Assembly (NCBI RefSeq): GCF_000744835.1
Contig: NZ_JQMS01000001.1
Coordinates: forward strand, 682,001-746,000
Length of the DNA stretch: 64,000 bases
Origin: Flavobacterium sp. 83
GTDB taxonomy: Bacteria; Bacteroidota; Bacteroidia; Flavobacteriales; Flavobacteriaceae
Reading direction: 5' to 3'
A model generated the notes under the pieces. That model saw nothing but the letters and a program-made list of their open reading frames with translations, had not been told where the DNA came from and made no database searches. The translations under genes and the position numbers were made by a program. Shown piece by piece: positions 16,068 through 24,535 of this stretch. Numbering within the stretch: the stretch's first letter is position 1; each line of letters begins with the position of its first letter.

Positions 16068-16745
16068 CTATTCTTTAATTTTGAATCTAATGTACGTAAT
16101 TGCTTTATTAATTTCCAAATATTGTTTTTCGTAAAAGGTTTGAAAAGCAGTCACTTCTTCCGGACTTCCTTCATTTACATACACATTATGATTTGCATAC
16201 AAAACTTCATGACCTTCGCCATGCAGCAATCCCAGCGTATATCCGTGCATGAATTCACTATCAGTTTTTAAGTTTACGACACCGTCTTTTTTGAGGATTT
16301 TTTTATACAATTGCAAAAACTCGGAATTGGTCATTCTGTGTTTTGTGCGTTTGTATTTTATTTGCGGATCTGGAAATGTAATCCAAATTTCGTCAACTTC
16401 GTTTTCAGCAAAAATATGATTGATTAATTCGATTTGGGTTCTGATAAAAGCCACGTTATACAAGCCGGTCTCAACAGCTGTTTTGGCACCACGCCAAAAA
16501 CGTGCTCCTTTAATATCAATCCCAACAAAGTTTTTATTAGGATATCTTTCAGCAAGACCTACTGAGTATTCCCCTTTCCCGCAGCCTAATTCCAGCACTA
16601 ATGGATTTTCATTTTTAAAGAACTCTGAGTTCCATTTGCCTTTAAGCGGAAATAAATCGCCTACTACTTCTTCTCTTGTTGGTTGAAAAACATTGTTGAA
16701 TGTTTCGTTTTCTTTGAACCTTTTTAATTTATTTTTGCTTCCCAC
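16068..16745 (-). CDS. trmB: tRNA (guanine46-N7)-methyltransferase
   Basis: SAM-dependent m7G46 methyltransferase, 225 aa from a GTG start (16743-16745) that begins VGSKNKLKRFKENETFNNVF, the expected family N-terminus. A longer in-frame reading from an ATG 129 bp upstream adds a hydrophobic stretch with no homology and is rejected. Motifs: LELGCGKGEYSVGLAE (SAM), FVGIDIKGARFWRGAKTA, and the TrmB signature ITFPDPQIKYKRTKHR. Convergence with nothing and a promoter region shared with the divergent L,D-transpeptidase gene are seen. Confidence 0.94.
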   Translation of the reverse strand: MGSKNKLKRFKENETFNNVFQPTREEVVGDLFPLKGKWNSEFFKNENPLVLELGCGKGEYSVGLAERYPNKNFVGIDIKGARFWRGAKTAVETGLYNVAFIRTQIELINHIFAENEVDEIWITFPDPQIKYKRTKHRMTNSEFLQLYKKILKKDGVVNLKTDSEFMHGYTLGLLHGEGHEVLYANHNVYVNEGSPEEVTAFQTFYEKQYLEINKAITYIRFKIKE

Positions 16746-16986
16746 TTTTTCAGAATATTTCGGCAAAATTAAGGAAATATATAAGACCGAAAGGTTTGCT
16801 GAGGAAAAAATGAAGAAAATCGTTTTGAAAACTGTTGCTATTGCAAAAATATTTAGCTCCTGAATGCAATTCATTTGAAAATTTCCAATTCTTGTTCTAT
16901 TCAGAAGAAAACAAAAACAGAAACTTACTAATCATTTCCTGTCTATCAAGGAAACATTTCGTTATCTTTATATAAATAATTACGTC

Positions 16987-18597
16987 ATGAGAAACTCCGT
17001 TATATCGTTTGTAATTATCTTTTTTAGCATTTCACTTGCCAACGCTAACCTTATCAATAATAAAAAAGGCAGTACAAAACTAACTGCTACTCCCTCATCC
17101 TATAGAGAATCGACAGAAGAAAATTCGACAATCCTGATTAACAGCACAATTATTTCAGAATTTTTCAAGAAATACCCTGATTTAAAAAACTACAAATCAG
17201 AGGTAACTGCTTTGTATAAAAAAAGGAATTACAAATCCATTTGGTATGATCACAAAGGTGTTATTGCGTTTGCTGATTTGTTATATTCTAAAGCAAATCA
17301 ACTTAAAGAGGACGGAATAAAATCCAATTTAGCCTACAAAGATAAAATTGACGGAATTTTCAACAAACAAAACACTCCTGACTTATCTCCTACCGATACC
17401 GAATTACTTTTGTCCTCGCTTTATATTTTCTATGCCAAAAAAGTATATCAAGGAATTGACACTACAAAAATAAGGGCAATTGGCTGGTTTTTAGTCCAAA
17501 AAAATCTTCCCTATGAAAATCTATTAGACTCTTTATTAATTGATCCACAATTGCTGAATAAAAACGAAAAACAACTTTTTGGGCAATATTACAAATTGCG
17601 TACTGCTTTAAAAAAATACCGACAAATAGAAAAAAACGGCGATTGGAATTCCATAACAGCTGAAATTTTGACAAAAGAATACCAACCCGGAGACAGCTCA
17701 AAAACCATAGCCCAAATCAGACATCGACTGGCAGTTACGGGTGACCTGAAGCAGGACTCCAAAAGTAATTTATACGACAAAACATTAATGAGCGGCGTAT
17801 TGAACTACAAAAAAAGAAACAGCATGAAAGCTGATTATGCGATAACCTCCATGCTAATTCAGCGGATGAATACCCCTATAGAAAAGTACATCAAAGCCAT
17901 CATCGTCAACATGGAACGCTGTCGATGGATTGCTCCAGAAATGACTAAAGCAGATGAATATATTTTTATAAATATCCCATCCTTCAAGCTCATTTATAAA
18001 AGAAATGGCAAAAAAGAATTAGAGTCGGAGGTGTTTGTAGGTGAAACCATGAATGAAACAGCTATTATCAGCAGTCATGTTACTCAAATTGTATTCAGTC
18101 CCTACTGGAATGTCCCCAGCAGCATTATAGAAACCGAGCTCATTCCTGCAATATCACGCGAAAAAAATTACCTTGAAGACCATAATATGGAATGGAATAA
18201 CGGTAAAATCAGGCAGAAACCAGGAGAAAAAAACGCCTTGGGACTTGTGAAGTTTATTTTTCCGAATGACAGTGGCATCTATTTACACGATACGCCATCA
18301 AAAAGCTTATTTGAATCAGAATACAGAGCCTACAGTCATGGCTGTATCAATATGAACAAGGCCAAAGAACTGGCTTTATTACTTTTAAAAGATGATCCTG
18401 ACTGGCCTATTGAACGCATTAACAATGCTATGAACGGAGAAAAGGAAACGGTTTGTACCCTAAAAAAGAAAATCCCTATCCACATAGGCTATTTCACAAC
18501 TTGGGTAAACGATTCCGGTGAAATTAGTTTTTACAATGATGTCTACGAAAGAGACAATCGACTGGCTGAACTATTATTTTTGAATGAATCCAAATAA
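16987..18597 (+). CDS. L,D-transpeptidase, YcbB/LdtD-like (paralogue 1)
   Basis: A 536-aa periplasmic YkuD-domain enzyme with signal peptide MRNSVISFVIIFFSISLANA. An N-terminal scaffold (residues ~45-200) and a peptidoglycan-binding-like region (~215-280) precede the catalytic domain (~300-490). The motif HDTPSK...AYSHGCINM has Cys453 as nucleophile; Asn after the Ile is an accepted form of the SHGC-h-(N/R) motif. It would form 3-3 crosslinks or attach proteins to peptidoglycan. It is similar along its whole length to 20962-22545, pointing to gene duplication, with amtB and an NTF2-like gene between. Confidence 0.9.
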   Translation: MRNSVISFVIIFFSISLANANLINNKKGSTKLTATPSSYRESTEENSTILINSTIISEFFKKYPDLKNYKSEVTALYKKRNYKSIWYDHKGVIAFADLLYSKANQLKEDGIKSNLAYKDKIDGIFNKQNTPDLSPTDTELLLSSLYIFYAKKVYQGIDTTKIRAIGWFLVQKNLPYENLLDSLLIDPQLLNKNEKQLFGQYYKLRTALKKYRQIEKNGDWNSITAEILTKEYQPGDSSKTIAQIRHRLAVTGDLKQDSKSNLYDKTLMSGVLNYKKRNSMKADYAITSMLIQRMNTPIEKYIKAIIVNMERCRWIAPEMTKADEYIFINIPSFKLIYKRNGKKELESEVFVGETMNETAIISSHVTQIVFSPYWNVPSSIIETELIPAISREKNYLEDHNMEWNNGKIRQKPGEKNALGLVKFIFPNDSGIYLHDTPSKSLFESEYRAYSHGCINMNKAKELALLLLKDDPDWPIERINNAMNGEKETVCTLKKKIPIHIGYFTTWVNDSGEISFYNDVYERDNRLAELLFLNESK

Positions 18598-18616
18598 AAA
18601 ACCACCAAAAACCAGT

Positions 18617-19999
18617 TTATTCTGCTTCAACAATCACATCCGAACATTCTATAGGAAACAGCGTTTCATCATGTTGTGACAAATCTAATCCCATAATTTC
18701 GGATTCTTCAGTAACGCGCATTGGAATAATTCTATTCGTTATTTTGAATAAAATATAAGCTCCAAAAAAAGTATAAATAGAAACCAAAACCAATGCCATC
18801 ATGTGGTGTGCAAAAACATTCCAACCACCATGAAGCAAACTAGCATCCTCGCCATGTGCAAAAACAGCTGTTAAAACCATTCCCATGATTCCACCCACAC
18901 CGTGACATGCAAAAACATCTAATGTATCGTCAATGCCTTTTAAAAATTTAGCATTTACTACTGTATTTGAAACAAGAGCAGCTATAAAACCAAAAAACAT
19001 ACTTTCAGGAACGGACACGTATCCTGCAGCCGGAGTGATTGAAACAAGTCCCACTACAGCACCTATACAAGCTCCTAATGCCGAAACTTTACGGCCGTTT
19101 ATTCTGTCAAAGAAAATCCAAGTTAACATGGCTGCTGCCGATGCAGTTGTTGTTGTAGCAAAAGCCATTGCTGCAACACCATTAGCCTCCAAAGAAGAGC
19201 CGGCATTAAAACCAATCCAACCAAACCAAAGCATTCCGGTTCCCAATAAAACAAAAGGAATATTAGTAGGTACATGACGGCTATTTTTTCGTTTTCCTAA
19301 AACAATGACTCCTGCCAAAGCTGCAAAACCAGCGCTCATGTGTACCACAGTTCCTCCTGCAAAATCTTTAACCCCGAAATACGAACCTAAAATTCCAGTA
19401 GGATACCAAACGGCATGGCACAAAGGCGCATAAATAAATAACGTAAACAAGCAAATAAAAAGCAAATAGGAAATAAATCGAACACGTTCCGCAAATGACC
19501 CTGTGATAATAGCGGGCGCAATCACGGCAAATTTCATTTGGAACAAAGCATACAACATAAACGGAACAGTACTGGCTATGCTTTTATGCGGCAACATCCC
19601 TACATAATCCATAAATGCAAAAGTCCCGGGATTACCTACAAAACTATAAAAACCAGACCCAATATGAATTCCCATAGGCTCGCCAAAAGCCAAACTAAAG
19701 CCTACAACTACCCATAATAAAGTAACTACACCCAAACAAATAAAACTTTGCAACATGGTAGATATAACATTTTTCTTCCCTACCATTCCTCCATAAAAGA
19801 ACGACAATCCCGGCGTCATTATTAACACCAGGCAACAAGAAGTTAACATCCACGCAACATCGGCAGGGACGATATGATCTGTAGTAGCAAATTGCAAAAG
19901 AACAGGACTAGTTCCTGACACTGCTGGCCACAATACACCAGTGATACAAACTAAACTTATTATGACAAAGGATATGATCCAGCGTTTCTCTATTTTCAT
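18617..19999 (-). CDS. amtB: Ammonium transporter
   Basis: Amt/Rh-type ammonium channel, 460 aa with about eleven membrane segments. DVAWMLTSCCLVLIMTPGLSFFYGGMVGKKN near the N-terminus, FAGGTVVHMSAGFAALAG and the twin-His region (second His in CHGVGGIMGMVLTAVFA) are as in the family. The cytoplasmic tail is short. No glnK is found next to it, unlike many genomes. It is convergent with the first L,D-transpeptidase gene, whose stop is 20 bp from its own. Confidence 0.96.
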   Translation of the reverse strand: MKIEKRWIISFVIISLVCITGVLWPAVSGTSPVLLQFATTDHIVPADVAWMLTSCCLVLIMTPGLSFFYGGMVGKKNVISTMLQSFICLGVVTLLWVVVGFSLAFGEPMGIHIGSGFYSFVGNPGTFAFMDYVGMLPHKSIASTVPFMLYALFQMKFAVIAPAIITGSFAERVRFISYLLFICLFTLFIYAPLCHAVWYPTGILGSYFGVKDFAGGTVVHMSAGFAALAGVIVLGKRKNSRHVPTNIPFVLLGTGMLWFGWIGFNAGSSLEANGVAAMAFATTTTASAAAMLTWIFFDRINGRKVSALGACIGAVVGLVSITPAAGYVSVPESMFFGFIAALVSNTVVNAKFLKGIDDTLDVFACHGVGGIMGMVLTAVFAHGEDASLLHGGWNVFAHHMMALVLVSIYTFFGAYILFKITNRIIPMRVTEESEIMGLDLSQHDETLFPIECSDVIVEAE

Positions 20000-20223
20000 T
20001 TTCTTTACTTAACCCCGATTTATTAGGGGGCAAAGTTAAAAAAAAAATAATTTAGCACCATAAAACAATTTAAAATAGGGGTACCCAAAACAATTATCAC
20101 TAATTCAGCAATTTTAAAGGCTTTTTATTAAGAGTATGCAATTTAATCCCTTCAATATTGAATGTTTATTGAGGAATGCATTATAATGAATTCTGTATAG
20201 GAATTGAAAAAGAAATCCAATTA

Positions 20224-20733
20224 CTACTTTTTCTGCAGTTCCTTTATCAAGCCTTCTTCAATGGGCTCTTTTATTTTGATAACAGCATCCACATTGTCAT
20301 TAGGAACAGTCATTGACAAAACATAATGTTGAATTTTCCAATTGTTTCCTATTTTCACCAAAACGCCTGAACCTCTGCAAATTTTCATCTGGGTATTCAA
20401 CAATTCATCAAACCAAGCCATTTTTTCTGTTTTATCAAAGTAAATATGACGTTCCAATGCCGTAAAACTCCACGCTTTTCCTTTATCAAAAAAAGGTTTT
20501 GCCCAAACTTGAAAAGCTGCTTTATTCCAATTTTCGGTGGCATCAGTTCCTATAAAAACAGCATCCTTGGTCATTAAATTGAAATAGGCATTATAATTTG
20601 CTTCAGCGGCAGCTTTGTGCCAACTATCCATCAGCATATTGATTTTTTCTTTCTCTTTTTCAGCGCCTTGATTCCTTGTGTTGAAAGCAGAAAACAGCAA
20701 AATAGTCCCACAGAATAGCATTATTTTTTTCAT
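20224..20733 (-). CDS. Exported NTF2/SnoaL-like protein
   Basis: I start at the internal Met (MKKIMLFCGTILLFSAF), giving 169 aa with a signal peptide; the upstream reading adds 19 unrelated residues. The mature part follows the DUF4440/SnoaL cone fold: NMLMDSWHKAAAEANYNAYF, MTKDAVFIGTDATENW, and the WKIQHYVLSMTVPND strand near the end. It is probably periplasmic; no Cys lipobox follows the signal. Members bind small molecules or are catalytic, and nothing identifies this one. It neighbours amtB and the second transpeptidase. Confidence 0.8.
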   Translation of the reverse strand: MKKIMLFCGTILLFSAFNTRNQGAEKEKEKINMLMDSWHKAAAEANYNAYFNLMTKDAVFIGTDATENWNKAAFQVWAKPFFDKGKAWSFTALERHIYFDKTEKMAWFDELLNTQMKICRGSGVLVKIGNNWKIQHYVLSMTVPNDNVDAVIKIKEPIEEGLIKELQKK

Positions 20734-20912
20734 AATTTTTGGATTTTTCAAATATAGAATTTCAAATAAAAAAACAAACACAACACTCAAAATTCTAATA
20801 AACAGTGATTTAAATATTAATTTTCATTGATTTACACATAAAAAGTAAAGATAGGATTTAAAGCTTAAAAAACCCTCTTTTCAAAACCGGTATTACAACC
20901 CTCGATTTGACG

Positions 20913-20920
20913 TATTTTTG
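20913..20920 (+). promoter_or_regulatory. -7 element of second L,D-transpeptidase gene
   Basis: TATTTTTG fits TAnnTTTG and lies 42 bp ahead of the start codon at 20962. No clear -33 TTTG is seen at 19 bp. Confidence 0.4.
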
Positions 20921-20961
20921 TAATGCCTTGAAATGAATTATAATGCCTTAAAATTCAACCT

Positions 20962-22545
20962 ATGAGAAAGTTACTAATTCCAATTATAATTACTGTTTTC
21001 ACATTAACGTTGACCATAACTTCCTGCAAAAAGAAAAGCGAAAACAATGCTGCAGCCAATCAGGAAAATGAAAACACGCCAGAAAACACTGTTTTTGACA
21101 GCACTCAAATCGGGACTTTTTTTGAAAAATATTCAAAACTAGAAAAATACAAACCCGAAGTGGAATCCTTATATCGCAAACACCAATTTCATTATGTATG
21201 GTTTGATAAAAACGGAATCAATGAATTTGGAAATTTATTTTACAACAAGATTAATAATTTGCCGCAGGAAGGTGTTCAAACTATTATTCCGTACAAAGAA
21301 AAATTAGACAAAATTTACGATGACGCTGACAACAATCAGAAACCAAATATTGACGTTGAACTACTCAACTCAGCGCTCTATTTTTTTTATGCTAACAAAG
21401 TATTTCATGGTTTAGATGCCCAAAAAACAAAAGAAATTGGATGGTATCTTCCTCGAAAAAAGCAGTCTTATGTCAGCTATTTAGATTCATTACTCATCGA
21501 CCCTTCCTTAATCAATAAAAATGAAAAAGGCGTATTGCGTCAGTATTACTTATTGAAGGACGTCCTGCAAAAATACCGCCAAATAGAAAAAAAGGGCGGC
21601 TGGAAACCCATAACTATTGATTCGGAAACTAAGTCCCTCAAGCCCGGAGACAGTGCAGCAGCAATTGCTCAAATAAGACAACGCCTATTCATTACCGGCG
21701 ACATCACTTCTGATTCAAAAAGCGCTGTATATGACGCCGCATTAGCTACAGGAATTTTGGAATACAAAAAAAGAAACGGTAATACCCTCAATAAAACCAT
21801 TCTGCCCGAGCACATCAAAAGTATGAATGTGACCGTAGCCGAGCGCATCAAGACCATCATGGTGAATATGGAACGTTGCCGATGGATTTCAAATGACATT
21901 ACCAAATCCAAAGAACTAATCGTCATCAATATTCCTGCTTACGAATTAACGTTTCTTAGAGACGGGAAAGCGGTCTTAAAATCGAAAGTTGTAGTAGGAA
22001 AAGCCATGAATAAAACCGTTGTTTTTAGCGCTCCAATGAAATACATAGTATTCAGACCTTACTGGAATGTCCCAGCAAGCATTTTAAAGAAAGAAATTCT
22101 ACCGGCAATTGAGAAGAATCCAAATTACCTTGCCGAACACTACATGGAATGGAAAGACGATTATGTAAGACAAAAACCGGGACCTGAAAACTCATTAGGT
22201 TTAGTAAAATTTTTATTCCCTAATTCGAATGCGATTTATTTGCACGATACGCCCGCAAAAAGCTTATTCAGTGAAGAAGACCGCGCTTTTAGTCACGGAT
22301 GCATTCGTGTAGCCAAGCCAAAAGAACTAGCCGCAATGATTATGAAAGACGATAAAAATTGGAATCCTGCAAAAATTGAAACTGCCATGAATAGCGGTGA
22401 GGAATACTGGTACACGCTCAAAAATAAAATTCCGGTTTATATTGGTTATTTTACTGCTTGGGTAGATACTGATGGAGTGCTTCATTTCTATGATGATGTT
22501 TATGACAGAGATGAAACATTAGCAAGATTGCTGTTTGACAAATAA
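20962..22545 (+). CDS. L,D-transpeptidase lipoprotein (paralogue 2)
   Basis: A 527-aa YkuD enzyme with lipoprotein signal ITSC (Cys22), so anchored in a membrane, unlike paralogue 1 which has a cleavable signal without lipobox. The same domain plan follows: scaffold, peptidoglycan-binding-like KPGDSAAAIAQIRQRLF segment, and catalytic HDTPAKSLFSEEDRAFSHGCIRV with Cys447. Shared blocks VNMERCRWI, FRPYWNVPASI and HYMEWKDDYVRQKPG tie it to paralogue 1. A strong terminator lies downstream. Confidence 0.92.
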   Translation: MRKLLIPIIITVFTLTLTITSCKKKSENNAAANQENENTPENTVFDSTQIGTFFEKYSKLEKYKPEVESLYRKHQFHYVWFDKNGINEFGNLFYNKINNLPQEGVQTIIPYKEKLDKIYDDADNNQKPNIDVELLNSALYFFYANKVFHGLDAQKTKEIGWYLPRKKQSYVSYLDSLLIDPSLINKNEKGVLRQYYLLKDVLQKYRQIEKKGGWKPITIDSETKSLKPGDSAAAIAQIRQRLFITGDITSDSKSAVYDAALATGILEYKKRNGNTLNKTILPEHIKSMNVTVAERIKTIMVNMERCRWISNDITKSKELIVINIPAYELTFLRDGKAVLKSKVVVGKAMNKTVVFSAPMKYIVFRPYWNVPASILKKEILPAIEKNPNYLAEHYMEWKDDYVRQKPGPENSLGLVKFLFPNSNAIYLHDTPAKSLFSEEDRAFSHGCIRVAKPKELAAMIMKDDKNWNPAKIETAMNSGEEYWYTLKNKIPVYIGYFTAWVDTDGVLHFYDDVYDRDETLARLLFDK

Positions 22546-22581
22546 AAGCCTGTTCTCTTACTACGGAGTATCGCAACAAAA

Positions 22582-22620
22582 AAAAAATGACACCATCTTG
22601 TAAAGACAGTGTCATTTTTT
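22582..22620. terminator. Bidirectional terminator
   Basis: AAAAATGACAC and GTGTCATTTTT form a stem with flanking A and T tracts, between the second transpeptidase gene (+) and the HPF-type gene (-). Confidence 0.9.
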
Positions 22621-22641
22621 TGTTTGCCAAAAGGCAACTAT

Positions 22642-22956
22642 TTAATACGTTTTCTTTTTTTCGAAAGTTGTTTCCAACACTTTTTTGATTTTGTCCAAGG
22701 CGCCGTGAAATGCTTTCTCTGTAGTATCAGCATGATTGGTAACTGCTACAGGCTGCATGTTTATTGGTCGTGCTTCAATAAGGCATCGTTTGTCGTTGAT
22801 ACCACCTTTATCGCTGTTTTCATCACCAAGATGCACTTCTAAACGGGTTACTTTTTCTTCAAAACGCGCCAACGCATTTCCTAATTCCTCTGCAATATAC
22901 GCTTTCAAACGTGCATGTCCTTCTACATTATTGTCTGTATTGATTTGTACTGTCAT
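22642..22956 (-). CDS. hpf: Ribosome hibernation/stress factor of HPF/RaiA family
   Basis: A 104-aa protein of the short HPF/YfiA type: VQINTDNNVEGHARLKAYIAEELGNAL, then VTRLEVHLGDEN and a final helix AFHGALDKIKKVLETTFEKKKTY. Members bind the 30S decoding centre in stationary phase and stop or dimerise ribosomes. The loop GGINDKRCLIEARPINMQPV is the middle strand pair. Length and architecture fit; RaiA and HPF cannot be separated here. Confidence 0.85.
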   Translation of the reverse strand: MTVQINTDNNVEGHARLKAYIAEELGNALARFEEKVTRLEVHLGDENSDKGGINDKRCLIEARPINMQPVAVTNHADTTEKAFHGALDKIKKVLETTFEKKKTY

Positions 22957-23095
22957 GTTTTTATAAATTTAATGTTGTCTTTCAAATTTACCCATTGCAC
23001 CATGAAAAACCGAACCAATTAATAAAACATTATGAAAATAAAAGAAAGAAAAGTGGAGTTGCGGAAGGGAGTGGATTCTGGTTTCAAGTTTGCGA

Positions 23096-23371
23096 TTACA
23101 TTTTTATATTTTGTCTCAAAATAATCTCAGATTGAATTTTGACCACGCAATCCTCGAGATTTTTTTCTATCACCGAACTCCAGAAACGAAGCACTTTCCA
23201 GTTTTGTGATTCCAGATAATTATTGACTTCAATGTCTCTTTGGATGTTGCGTTCTATTTTCTTTTGCCATAACTCCGTATTGGTTTTGACGCGGTTTTTT
23301 TGGTTTTTCCAATCTTTACTGTGAAAGAATTCGCTGTCCACGAAAATGGCTATTTTGAGTTTTTTGTTAAA
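23096..23371 (-). pseudogene. 5'-truncated Vsr-like (very short patch repair) endonuclease
   Basis: The frame IAIFVDSEFFHSKDWKNQKN followed by RVKTNTELWQKKIERNIQRD and VNNYLESQNWKVLRFW matches the C-terminal half of Vsr-type nucleases (FVHGCFWH ... W..K...N..RD......L...GW.VL..W). A TAG at 23372-23374 and no ATG stand upstream, and the part holding the catalytic Asp and metal-binding residues is missing. So it is a remnant, from a lost restriction-modification neighbourhood. A short GTG reading exists but would be inactive. Confidence 0.75.
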
Positions 23372-23413
23372 CTATTTTTAAATAATTATAAAATAAACTG
23401 GAGTTAGATTTAG

Positions 23414-23575
23414 TTATTCTTGAAGTTTTACAGGATAAAAAATGTTGAAAAAAATTTCAAAGGCTTCACAAGGTAATTTTTTATCAAGTTCAAATAATTC
23501 CTCTATAACATCCCACCCTTTTATGTATTCTTCATCTTTTTCTTCGTCTATTTTATCTTCAAATTCATTAATCAC
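23414..23575 (-). CDS. Small acidic open frame, hypothetical
   Basis: A 53-codon frame from a GTG: VINEFEDKIDEEKDEEYIKG, WDVIEELFELDKKLPCEAFE, IFFNIFYPVKLQE, stop. The composition (regular amphipathic, acidic then hydrophobic) looks protein-like. It overlaps the stop of an upstream fragment (GTGA). It may be a short gene or the C-terminal piece of a decayed restriction-associated protein. I do not recognise it. Confidence 0.3.
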   Translation of the reverse strand: MINEFEDKIDEEKDEEYIKGWDVIEELFELDKKLPCEAFEIFFNIFYPVKLQE

Positions 23576-23709
23576 TTAAATTCTAACCGACCAGTCGATT
23601 CAGCAATCCCTTTATAAAAAACTTTCCTTTCTGCATTGGTGTCAAAAACATATTGTTTAAAATTGATGCTTTTTTCTAAATCATTAAAAGTTCTTTGTTG
23701 TAAAACTTC
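23572..23709 (-). pseudogene. Gene fragment without start, restriction-locus debris
   Basis: A 45-codon open segment, EVLQQRTFNDLEKSINFKQY, VFDTNAERKVFYKGIAESTG, RLEFK, stop. It has no start codon and is preceded by a TAG; neighbouring frames continue with similar character (KEQVRKFYNKE), consistent with frameshifts in a former longer gene. Family unknown. Confidence 0.35.
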
Positions 23710-23836
23710 CTAACTTGTTCTTTCCCGAAATTATTTTAGTGTGATAGCTCATTTTTTTTTTAAAATATTTTGATAATGATACTCTAAAAATTCTTTTGAG
23801 GGTGAAAATTTATCTGGCAAGACGATTAAATGATAT

Positions 23837-24166
23837 TCATAATTCAAAAGAAATCAACACTTCGCTTTCGAATGCAAGATTCTCCCAATTATTATTGAAT
23901 TCGTTCCATACAATTTCATCTAATTTACTTGCATTTGCTAATCCTACAATTCCTCTCTTTTTCAATTCTAGATCAAAACTTCCAAAATTTCCGATTTTCA
24001 TTTTTACTGAATTTGTACTTCTATCAATTATTTTTGCAATACGAATAATGTCTGGATGATTTGAAGAAACTTTATTAAATGGAATTTTACAATAAAGATT
24101 CAATGCCACTATAGTTTGTTCTCTTGTCCAATTATATCTAGCCCTAAAAATGAAGTTTTGCCCTAA
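23837..24166 (-). pseudogene. N-terminal fragment of HNH restriction-type endonuclease
   Basis: The open frame reads LGQNFIFRARYNWTREQTIV, ALNLYCKIPFNKVSSNHPDI, then KMKIGNFGSFDLELKKRGIV and ESEVLISFEL, stop. The first ~100 residues match, from memory, the N-terminus of Bacteroidetes HNH endonucleases (WTR...AL.LYCKIPF). The C-terminal nuclease domain is gone and no ATG precedes the frame. A candidate tail (LPDKFSPSKEFLEYHYQN) in a different frame near 23770-23825 may be the other end of the same gene after an internal deletion. Confidence 0.7.
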
Positions 24167-24533
24167 TTATTTTTTTGAAATTTACAAAAATAAATTTCAG
24201 TTGTTTTTAATCTATCAAAATAATAAATAGTTAAAGATCTCTTTATTATGGCAATTGACACGCCTACAATTAACCTCAATAATTTTTAATTTTCAACTTG
24301 ATTTTTGGCAAGTAAATTGTTCTCACAAAAAAACGCTACTCTTTCGAATAGCGTTTTTTGAACTTCTTATCAATCTATTATGTGATTGCCACGTTCCTCG
24401 CAATAACAATCGTCCGGGGAATCCAATGCCCTAGCCCTGATGGGAGCGGCATCCTTTCTTGTCCTGAATTTAGTTCCGGATCCTGAAACGAGTTCTGGAC
24501 AAGAAAGATACAGTGTACAGCAGGATTAAGCTC
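24167..24533. other. Intergenic stretch with terminator and dispersed repeat
   Basis: No protein gene seen. It holds a bidirectional terminator (24327-24360) and a long dispersed repeat from 24432 that runs into the stop codon of the TonB receptor gene. The part 24170-24320 shows nothing recognisable. Confidence 0.6.
24327..24360. terminator. Bidirectional hairpin terminator
   Basis: AAAAAAACGCTA and TAGCGTTTTTT around CTCTTTCGAA. It ends transcription from the TonB receptor gene on the minus strand, although the receptor stop is ~175 bp away. Confidence 0.8.
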
Positions 24534-24535
24534 CT
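24432..24535. repeat. Dispersed intergenic repeat, copy 1
   Basis: Begins TAGCCCTGATGGGAGCGGCA and ends GTACAGCAGGATTAAGCTCCT; a hairpin with arms CTTGTCC/GGACAAG fills the centre. The outer parts match 46548-46636 (TAGCCCTGATG ... ACAGCAGGAAATAGCTCCT), while the central stem differs. It overlaps the last bases of the TonB receptor stop codon. Confidence 0.8.

Noticed and set aside
18334..18354. Loss of the catalytic arginine in the first L,D-transpeptidase
   Set aside because: SHGC-hydrophobic-Asn is an accepted form of the active-site motif, so Asn instead of Arg does not mean an inactive enzyme.
18933..19277. A 114-codon open frame antisense to amtB
   Set aside because: It is the mirror of conserved amtB codons, with no family motif, and no start region. 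Long antisense frames of this kind occur over several genes (13796-14149, 27470-28478, 35375-36007).
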